From NCBI GenBank assembly GCA_036343635.1, contig JAYYVF010000028.1, forward strand, positions 1-13,287: DNA of 13,287 nucleotides, given 5' to 3'. The position numbers and the translations under genes were made by a program. Every line of letters begins with the position of its first letter. Position 1 is the first letter of the stretch. Shown in pieces: positions 8,639-13,287 of this stretch. The notes beneath the pieces were generated by a model. It did no database searches and had not been told where the DNA came from. It saw nothing but the letters and a program-made list of their open reading frames with translations. This stretch comes from GCA-2693325 sp036343635 (GTDB taxonomy: Bacteria > Latescibacterota > UBA2968 > UBA8231).

Positions 8639-9686
8639 GCGGCAATATTATGCGCATACGGTTCTTGGTCTTGAGTCTATTTTGGAACGGGAAATTGTCA
8701 AGATTGGGGGTAGAGTCGAAGAGAGGTTGCCTGGGTTAATTCAATTTATGTGGTCTGGTGATCCTATTGATCTATTTAATTTTGGCGTCTCGGAAGATGT
8801 TTTTTTCTGTTTATTAAAGGCCGAAATTTCATTAGAAAAAAGTGGATTAAAAGAATTAGAGGCACAGATTGCGACTTCCCAATCCTGGGAAAAAGGTTTG
8901 GAGGTATTGGGACAGTTATCGGGCCGTCGGGAGAAAAGAATTCGATTCAGAGTGATTGCTCAACGCCTTGGAGGAGGCCAGCGATACGTTCGTACTGTTT
9001 TACGCGACAGAATCACTGAGGTGATCGCACGTCGTTTTCCTTCTTGGAAAGCTGTTGCAGACGGAGGGAACCTAGAATTTTGGATATGGCAATCGCAAAA
9101 GAAGGTGCTTTGCGGATTGCGACTGTCGGATCGTACCATGCGCCACCGCACGTATAAAAAGAAATCTATATCGGCCTCTTTGCGTCCTGTGGTGGCTCGC
9201 GCTATGGTAATCTTAACGAAACCTACGGATGAAGATGTTTTTCTCGATCCAATGTGTGGGGCTGGAACATTACTAATTGAACGCGGTGAATCTGGACGTT
9301 ATAGAGAGTTGCTTGGTGGAGACCTTTCCGAGGACGCTCTTCTCGCTGCGAAGGAGAATATAGGTCCGCGTTACAAGCCAATCAGAGTTCGTCAGTGGAA
9401 TGCTTGTAATCTACCGTTAGACTCTGGGAGCGTAACCAGTGTTGCATGTAATCTTCCATTTGGTAAGAAAATTAAAAATACGGATGATTTACCTGATTTA
9501 TACACTAGAGTTTTAGGTGAAATGCGTCGTGTTGTTCGGCCATATTCTCCAACGGTTTTGTTGACAAGCGAGCGTAACTTACTCATGCAATTGTTAAAAA
9601 AAAATGATGGATTTAACCTTGAATGCACGCTCCCTGTTGAGTTACTAGGGCAACGAGCATATACTGTTGTGATCCGTGCAATTTGA
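8628..9686 (+). CDS. THUMP-domain tRNA guanine-N2 methyltransferase (TrmN/Trm14-like)
   Basis: This 352-aa protein has an N-terminal ferredoxin-like plus THUMP region (about 1-165) and a C-terminal Rossmann-fold SAM methyltransferase (about 180-352). The methyltransferase shows the SAM motif DPMCGAGTLLIE (207-218), an acidic end of strand 2 (GGDLSEDA, about 230-237) and the catalytic motif NLPFGKK (275-281). This NLPFG form of motif IV, with THUMP, resembles the Trm14/TrmN/THUMPD3 group, which makes N2-methylguanosine at position 6 or 7 of the tRNA acceptor stem. The larger RlmL/RlmKL group, which modifies 23S rRNA, is a less likely alternative because of length and motif. The ATG lies inside the last codons of the creatininase-like gene (11-nt overlap), implying translational coupling. 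The SDR gene follows after 32 nt. The methyltransferase class is secure; the exact target nucleotide is inferred. Confidence 0.85.
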   Translation: MNNKRQYYAHTVLGLESILEREIVKIGGRVEERLPGLIQFMWSGDPIDLFNFGVSEDVFFCLLKAEISLEKSGLKELEAQIATSQSWEKGLEVLGQLSGRREKRIRFRVIAQRLGGGQRYVRTVLRDRITEVIARRFPSWKAVADGGNLEFWIWQSQKKVLCGLRLSDRTMRHRTYKKKSISASLRPVVARAMVILTKPTDEDVFLDPMCGAGTLLIERGESGRYRELLGGDLSEDALLAAKENIGPRYKPIRVRQWNACNLPLDSGSVTSVACNLPFGKKIKNTDDLPDLYTRVLGEMRRVVRPYSPTVLLTSERNLLMQLLKKNDGFNLECTLPVELLGQRAYTVVIRAI

Positions 9687-9718
9687 AAATTGTTTCTCGA
9701 TAAAAGGAAGGCTAATAA

Positions 9719-10507
9719 ATGTCAAATTTTACAGATAAATCTGTCGTGGTAACAGGAGGAGCAAAGGGTATTGGTAGTGGCATAGTAAAGGCTTTTGCTG
9801 AGGTGGGAGCGCGGGTTGCATGTGTAGACACGGATGAGATGGCTGGACAGCAGATTTCTGAAGATATTGAAGGCAATTCCGGAGACATTCGATTTTACAA
9901 CGTGGACGTCTCTGACGCTTCAAAATGTAAGAGTTTGTGCGATTCTGTTGTTAGTGATTGGGGTTGTATTGATGTGCTATGCAATAATGTTGGAATACAA
10001 CCGACTTCAAGCTATTTACCTGCGCATGAATTGCCTGATGAAATGTGGGATCGGATCGTAGATGTCAATTTGAAGAGCCATTTTTTAATGAGTAAATATA
10101 GCCTCCCTCATATGATGGAGGCTGGGAGTGGTGTGATTATCAATACAGCGAGCGTTCAGGGTTTGCAATCGGCGACGGGCGTATCTGCCTATGCTGCAAG
10201 CAAAGGCGGGATCCTCTCACTCACCCGTCAGTTGGCTCTTGAATACGCGAGGTATGGCATTCGAGTGTTGGCTGTAAATCCGGGAACCGTCGATACGCCA
10301 TTGGTCGAAGAAGCTCGTATATATACGGGGCAAACCAGAGAAGAGCTGAACCAAGAGGCTGTTGAAAGTCATCCGATTGGTCGAATGGGGATGCCTTCTG
10401 ATGTTGCGGATGCTGTAATATTTCTTGCAAGCGAAGAGGCTTCATTTATGACGGGAAGTTATATCAATGTAGACGGTGGCCTCATGGCTAAGGGAGCCTG
10501 GGCTTAA
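9719..10507 (+). CDS. Short-chain dehydrogenase/reductase (classical SDR, probably NAD-dependent)
   Basis: This 262-aa protein is a classical SDR of the FabG/glucose-dehydrogenase type. It has the nucleotide-binding motif TGGAKGIGSG (12-21), D37 at the end of the second beta strand (which favours NAD(H) over NADP(H)), NNVG (89-92, where most members have NNAG), and the full catalytic tetrad N117, S145, Y158 and K162 (YAASK). The C-terminus has the usual PIGRMGMPSDVADAVIFLAS stretch and the VDGG motif. A good Shine-Dalgarno, AAGGAAGG (9704-9711), precedes the ATG, which fixes the start. Substrate specificity cannot be read from the sequence; alcohol, sugar and polyol oxidation are all common in this family. 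It lies 32 nt after the methyltransferase gene and 16 nt before the dioxygenase gene, so co-transcription is likely. Confidence 0.93.
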   Translation: MSNFTDKSVVVTGGAKGIGSGIVKAFAEVGARVACVDTDEMAGQQISEDIEGNSGDIRFYNVDVSDASKCKSLCDSVVSDWGCIDVLCNNVGIQPTSSYLPAHELPDEMWDRIVDVNLKSHFLMSKYSLPHMMEAGSGVIINTASVQGLQSATGVSAYAASKGGILSLTRQLALEYARYGIRVLAVNPGTVDTPLVEEARIYTGQTREELNQEAVESHPIGRMGMPSDVADAVIFLASEEASFMTGSYINVDGGLMAKGAWA

Positions 10508-10523
10508 AAGGCAGGGTATTGTC

Positions 10524-11321
10524 TTGGTAGATATAGATATTTCAAAATATTTGATGCAGGGTTATTGGATCTTCCGCAGAATTATTCCTGCTTCCCTTTT
10601 GCGAGATTTGCGTTGCCAGGCTGATATAGCACGGTCGTTAGCCCACGAAATAAATGGACCGCAGGCGCAGCGTATACAGCCACTCGACAAATTTTCTGAT
10701 AAGTTAGATTTACAACCGTTTAAGGATTATGTGGAATTAGCCGATTTACATGATGCGATAGAATTGTTACTTGGACCAGGCTATACGCACGCACACTTGG
10801 ATATAATGGGTCTGCTTGTGGAGCCATTAGAACATCCGTGGCATTGTGGATGGCACAGAGACGGAGTTGTTGAATTACCGGTTGAGGCACGCAGCCCTGC
10901 GTTTAAAGAGGCTATGAAAGCGTTTTGGCATGATTTGCGTGTATTCAATCAAGTGAATTGTGCTCTATATGCGGATTCTTGCACGTGGTTTGTTCCTGGA
11001 TCACATTTGCGTCCTTTTGATAGACCGGGAGAGGTTCAAAGCACTGGGTGTTCTGAAATACAAACTCCGCCTGAATCAATGTCTTCTGCAGAAGCGGAAC
11101 GCTATTATTTGGAGCACTGTCTGAGTATGCCGAATGCTGAGCCGGTTCATCTTTTTGCAGGTGACTTTATGATTTATAGAAACCTTGCATGGCACACGGG
11201 GCTTTACTTACCCTACCAACCGCGTGCAACAATACACGATATAGTAAGTCATCCAGATGGTTCAAAAATCACAGCTGAATGGCGTAAGTTGCAGGAAGCT
11301 GCTCGTTCTTCAGAGGGGTGA
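10524..11321 (+). CDS. Phytanoyl-CoA dioxygenase (PhyH)-like Fe(II)/2-oxoglutarate oxygenase
   Basis: This protein of about 265 aa belongs to the PhyH family of non-haem iron, 2-oxoglutarate-dependent hydroxylases. The iron-binding facial triad is present: H111 and D113 in GWHRDG, and distal H224 in LAWHTG. R234 (YQPRATIHD), ten residues further on, is the expected 2-oxoglutarate-binding arginine. The stretch CTWFVPGSH (153-161) is typical of the family. I chose the TTG at 10524, preceded by AGGCAGGG with suitable spacing. It leaves the N-terminus DISKYLMQGYWIFRRIIP, where such proteins usually begin (a 'GY.v...vl' block). A longer GTG start at 10476 would overlap the SDR gene by 32 nt, and an ATG at 10554 has no ribosome-binding site. 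The small-molecule substrate is unknown. It is the last gene of the cluster; a terminator follows within 20 nt. Confidence 0.87.
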   Translation: MVDIDISKYLMQGYWIFRRIIPASLLRDLRCQADIARSLAHEINGPQAQRIQPLDKFSDKLDLQPFKDYVELADLHDAIELLLGPGYTHAHLDIMGLLVEPLEHPWHCGWHRDGVVELPVEARSPAFKEAMKAFWHDLRVFNQVNCALYADSCTWFVPGSHLRPFDRPGEVQSTGCSEIQTPPESMSSAEAERYYLEHCLSMPNAEPVHLFAGDFMIYRNLAWHTGLYLPYQPRATIHDIVSHPDGSKITAEWRKLQEAARSSEG

Positions 11322-11338
11322 GTTTGAAAAATATACTC

Positions 11339-11362
11339 CGCAGGATTCCCCTGCGTCTTTTT
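11339..11362 (+). terminator. Rho-independent terminator closing the four-gene cluster
   Basis: A GC-rich perfect 6-bp stem (CGCAGG 11339-11344 with CCTGCG 11350-11355) encloses the loop ATTCC and is followed by TCTTTTT. It begins 18 nt after the PhyH-like stop codon. This separates the dioxygenase gene from the small gene at 11410 and argues against a longer upstream start for that gene. Confidence 0.8.
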
Positions 11363-11409
11363 GTGCGTATTTGTTGCACGGTTTTGTTTTAGCTAAAGAG
11401 GAGGTGGAG

Positions 11410-11682
11410 ATGTCGGATAACGTACCTAGGTTGCCGGACAAATACTTAGATTCGGCAAAAAAGATAATTAAAGAGAATAGATCAAAAACTCAATGTAAGA
11501 CATGTTATGATCGTGGTTTTATAGGGACGAACCAAGATAATATGGTAGTTCCTTGTAACAAGTGCGTTGATGTTGAGGAGGTTATGATTCGATGGCGTAG
11601 TCACGTTCGGGACAACGAGGAACTTAACTCTTTGTATGGTGATTATTTTGAGGAGGACGAAGACGAACAAGATTCTGAATAG
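11410..11682 (+). CDS. Small zinc-ribbon-like protein (two CxxC pairs, acidic tail), unknown function
   Basis: I do not recognise a named family for this 90-aa protein. It has two CxxC pairs, C29/C32 (QCKTCYDRGFIG) and C49/C52 (PCNKC), 16 residues apart. This is a treble-clef or zinc-ribbon-like spacing reminiscent of the zinc repeats of DnaJ-type proteins. A lysine-rich N-terminal helix (KYLDSAKKIIKENRSK) precedes the pairs, and a strongly acidic tail (EEDEDEQDSE) ends the chain. The start at 11410 is supported by AGGAGGT at 11399-11405. The open frame extends back to 11257, but that extension overlaps the PhyH-like gene and crosses a terminator. The layout suggests its own transcription unit, although I see no clear promoter in 11363-11409. 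Metal binding is inferred from the cysteines; a role as a nucleic-acid- or ribosome-associated accessory is only a guess. Confidence 0.75.
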   Translation: MSDNVPRLPDKYLDSAKKIIKENRSKTQCKTCYDRGFIGTNQDNMVVPCNKCVDVEEVMIRWRSHVRDNEELNSLYGDYFEEDEDEQDSE

Positions 11683-11687
11683 AATCT
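11670..11687. terminator. Hairpin between convergent genes (weak candidate bidirectional terminator)
   Basis: A perfect 7-bp inverted repeat (AGATTCT, loop GAAT, AGAATCT) covers the last codons and stop of the small CxxC protein, 7 nt from the stop of the convergent tsaC. The stem is AT-rich and neither side has a solid T tract, so terminator function is uncertain. Confidence 0.3.
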
Positions 11688-11693
11688 CTGTCT

Positions 11694-12320
11694 TTAAGGA
11701 GACTCGTTTTCAAATTGTGTCACATCCCCTTTGCCACTCCGCAATACTACCGGTTTATCATGTACCAAAGAAATTACAGAAGACGGCTGCGTTATTGTTT
11801 CTTTATCGATTAATATTAAATCCACTTTATCGCCCATATGTTCTTGCAACTCTTTGGGAGTCGTAAGAACGTGTTCCCCAGAAAAATTGGCACTTGTGCT
11901 CAATATTGGTTTCTTGAGTGCTCTGACAATTGACAAAGGTATTTGATGACCTGGAATGCGAAGCCCTACAGTACTTTGCTCAGTAATTAAGTCCTTAGGT
12001 GCTTGATTGGTGGCTGGTAAGACGAAGGTGTAAGCTCCGGGCAAAAATTTTTCCAATATGTTTGATGCGTTGGTTGATAGATGTGCATATTTTTTTACGT
12101 GAACTAGGTCGGCGCACACAAAAGACATAGGTTTGTTGGCATCTCGCCCTTTGATGCTCTGAATTCGTTTTATTGCATTTGCATTCGTGATATCACACCC
12201 TAAACCATAAATTGTATCTGTCGGATAAATAATAACTCCGCCATCTTGTAATGTGTTTATGGTGAATTCAATTTGATCCTCCGTTAAGCTGGAGTTGTGA
12301 GCATCTATTTGTATGGCCAA
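11694..12320 (-). CDS. tsaC: L-threonylcarbamoyladenylate synthase (TsaC/Sua5/YrdC family)
   Basis: This enzyme makes threonylcarbamoyl-AMP from threonine, bicarbonate and ATP, the first step of the universal t6A37 modification of tRNAs reading ANN codons. The 208-aa sequence shows the family hallmarks: IIYPTDTIYGLGCD (30-43), the KGRDANKPM loop (57-65) that binds substrate, PGAYTFVLPA (94-103), TVGLRIPGH (117-125) and STSANFSGE (141-149). It lacks the C-terminal Sua5 domain, so it is the short TsaC-like form. The start is a TTG at 12320, 4 nt after the stop of the upstream creatininase-like gene; an AAAGAGAA stretch in the end of that gene can serve as ribosome-binding site, implying translational coupling. 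Its partners (tsaB, tsaD, tsaE) are not in the window. It ends convergently, 11 nt from the stop of the small CxxC gene. Confidence 0.95.
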   Translation of the reverse strand: MAIQIDAHNSSLTEDQIEFTINTLQDGGVIIYPTDTIYGLGCDITNANAIKRIQSIKGRDANKPMSFVCADLVHVKKYAHLSTNASNILEKFLPGAYTFVLPATNQAPKDLITEQSTVGLRIPGHQIPLSIVRALKKPILSTSANFSGEHVLTTPKELQEHMGDKVDLILIDKETITQPSSVISLVHDKPVVLRSGKGDVTQFENESP

Positions 12321-12324
12321 TTAA

Positions 12325-13062
12325 TTATTCTCTTTCATCGTTAATTTTGTTTACCCAAGTATCTACCACAGCATCTACCATTTTTTGTCCGTGTTTTTTG
12401 TTTGCAGTCCAGCTGTTGTGAGATTCGTTTTGACGACAGTACCATGGAGCATTCTCATCCAATCGGTCTTGTTGGACTAGTTCGGGCCGCGTAGCAATAA
12501 GGAATGACGTTTCATTATATCCAGCGTGATCTCCGCCTGCAGGGGGACTGGCGGAAGCTAGAATCATAGGATGTACTTCGATGCGTCCCCAGACGTTACC
12601 GGCTTTTTTCATATCCTCTTCCCGTCCCCACCAACCCGGCGTAAAACCAGCTTCCAATGTGCATTCAAAAGTAAGTTCAGAGGCTGCTTTCTTGAACGCT
12701 AAAGCCAGAGGAGCTTCCATACCTTGATGCATGATAATTACATAAATTTTTCTAAAGCCCATACTGGTAAAATTTTTCAAAATACTTTTCACATATCTAC
12801 CGAAAGAGTCATAATCTGGGTCAATGGTTCCATCTTTTGGTCCGCCTAATGCATATCCGGTTGGACCATAATCAAACGAAGGTGCAATAGCACAGTCGGT
12901 CTGTTTTGCTACGAGTTGACAGATTTCTTCGACAATGATTGTATCATGCCCTATTGCCATGTGCGGTCCATGGGTTTCCACGCATCCTGCCGGTATAAGC
13001 AGCGGGTTTCCAGATTGCACACAATCGACTAATTGGTAGGGAAGCATGTTTTTTATCAGCAT
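12325..13062 (-). CDS. Divergent creatininase-family protein (second paralogue)
   Basis: This 245-aa creatininase-family protein has the first metal-binding motif intact (E29-x-H31 in CVETHGPH, D40 in AIGHD). Later it has GGDHAGYNETSFLIA (about 176-190), the counterpart of the family HAxExETS block. Two positions deviate. The usual NGHGGN loop reads IIMHQGMEAP, keeping only the His (H112), and the first Glu of the later block is replaced (HAGYNETS against HANELETS in the paralogue at 7868). An extra Trp/Gly-rich insert (TPGWWGREEDMKKAGNVWGRIE) also distinguishes it. I chose the ATG at 13062 because GGAG lies 6 nt upstream; the longer TTG start at 13074 would place that Shine-Dalgarno inside the gene. 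It is the first gene of a two-gene unit with tsaC and is divergent from selB. Hydrolase function is plausible but the substrate is unknown. Confidence 0.83.
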   Translation of the reverse strand: MLIKNMLPYQLVDCVQSGNPLLIPAGCVETHGPHMAIGHDTIIVEEICQLVAKQTDCAIAPSFDYGPTGYALGGPKDGTIDPDYDSFGRYVKSILKNFTSMGFRKIYVIIMHQGMEAPLALAFKKAASELTFECTLEAGFTPGWWGREEDMKKAGNVWGRIEVHPMILASASPPAGGDHAGYNETSFLIATRPELVQQDRLDENAPWYCRQNESHNSWTANKKHGQKMVDAVVDTWVNKINDERE

Positions 13063-13141
13063 AGGATTCTCCAAATATTTTGCGTGAGATGTTGTGGCTT
13101 TGTAATATAACGCACCTACCTATAGCAAATCCAGAAACATT

Positions 13142-13287
13142 ATGACACATACCGTAATTGGAACAGCAGGTCACATTGATCATGGGAAAACCAGTATAGT
13201 AAAGGCATTGACTGGTGTTGATACCGATCGACTGCCCGAAGAAAAAGAGCGCGGGATAACGATAGACTTAGGTTTTGCTTTTCTTGG
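13142..13287 (+). CDS. selB: Selenocysteine-specific translation elongation factor SelB, N-terminal fragment
   Basis: The first 48 codons are visible before the window ends. The sequence opens THTVIGTAGHIDHGKTSIVK (residues 2-21) and continues through ALTGVDTDRLPEEKERGITIDLGFAFL. This is the SelB form of the GTPase G1/P-loop (GHIDHGKT, residues 10-17) and G2/switch I (RGIT) regions. The DTDRLPEEKxRGITIDLGFA wording separates it from EF-Tu and IF2. SelB binds Sec-tRNA(Sec) and the mRNA SECIS element to insert selenocysteine at UGA codons. The ATG is the only in-frame start downstream of the intergenic stops, and no strong Shine-Dalgarno precedes it. A possible but weak promoter (TTGCGT 13080, 17-nt spacer, TAATAT 13103) lies in the 79-nt gap shared with the divergent creatininase-like gene. 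The other sel genes are not in view. Confidence 0.95.
   Translation, partial: MTHTVIGTAGHIDHGKTSIVKALTGVDTDRLPEEKERGITIDLGFAFL

Noticed and set aside
10476..10523. GTG start for the PhyH-like protein at 10476.
   Set aside because: It would overlap the SDR gene by 32 nt and adds a stretch that merely reads SDR codons in another frame. TTG 10524 has AGGCAGGG in front and matches where the family fold starts.
11257..11409. Longer version of the small CxxC protein starting at 11257 (141 aa).
   Set aside because: The extra 51 residues overlap the PhyH-like gene in another frame, cross a strong terminator, and do not look like a folded domain. The ATG at 11410 has an excellent Shine-Dalgarno.
12944..13183. 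79-codon minus-strand reading frame spanning the creatininase/selB gap.
   Set aside because: It overlaps two well-supported genes in other frames and its translation has no family features.

Overview
The window is bacterial chromosomal DNA, moderately AT-rich by eye, carrying ordinary housekeeping genes mixed with small-molecule enzyme genes. Typical bacterial -10/-35 boxes, Shine-Dalgarno sites and Rho-independent terminators are visible, and I see no phage, transposon, CRISPR, tRNA or rRNA. The combination of a double-length UvrA, a DUF2723-type membrane protein, two creatininase-family proteins, a phytanoyl-CoA dioxygenase-like protein, a TIM-barrel isomerase and SelB suggests an uncultured environmental lineage. 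Poribacteria- or Latescibacteria-like groups come to mind, but that is an impression from gene content and not a demonstrated placement.

Left part (1-6592, minus strand). A promoter at 6652-6681 drives a giant uvrA of 1880 codons that encodes two complete UvrA proteins in one chain. A CBM9-like protein follows after 37 nt, and then, after about 100 nt, the first 50 codons of a DUF2723-family integral membrane protein that runs off the left edge.

Middle (6593-11682, plus strand). A roughly 300-nt divergent intergenic region holds back-to-back promoters for uvrA and for a sugar phosphate isomerase/epimerase-like TIM barrel, which ends at a hairpin plus seven T (7760-7788). A compact cluster follows: creatininase-family hydrolase, THUMP-type tRNA m2G methyltransferase (11-nt overlap), SDR oxidoreductase (32-nt gap) and PhyH-like dioxygenase (16-nt gap), closed by a clear terminator at 11339-11362. 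A separate small gene with a very strong Shine-Dalgarno encodes a 90-aa protein with two CxxC pairs and an acidic tail.

Right part (11694-13287). Convergent to that small gene is a two-gene minus-strand unit: a second, divergent creatininase-family protein, then the threonylcarbamoyl-AMP synthase TsaC/Sua5 only 4 nt downstream. Divergent from it, the first 48 codons of selB (selenocysteine-specific elongation factor) run off the right edge, indicating that the organism probably makes selenoproteins.

Functionally, the window combines DNA repair (UvrA), translation and tRNA modification (TsaC, TrmN-like, SelB) and a set of catabolic-looking enzymes (two creatininase-like amidohydrolases, SDR, PhyH dioxygenase, TIM-barrel isomerase) whose substrate cannot be read from the sequence. 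No wholly unknown multi-gene system is evident. The most notable items are the fused UvrA dimer, the altered active-site motifs of the second creatininase paralogue, the tRNA methyltransferase inside a metabolic cluster, and the unrecognised small CxxC protein.
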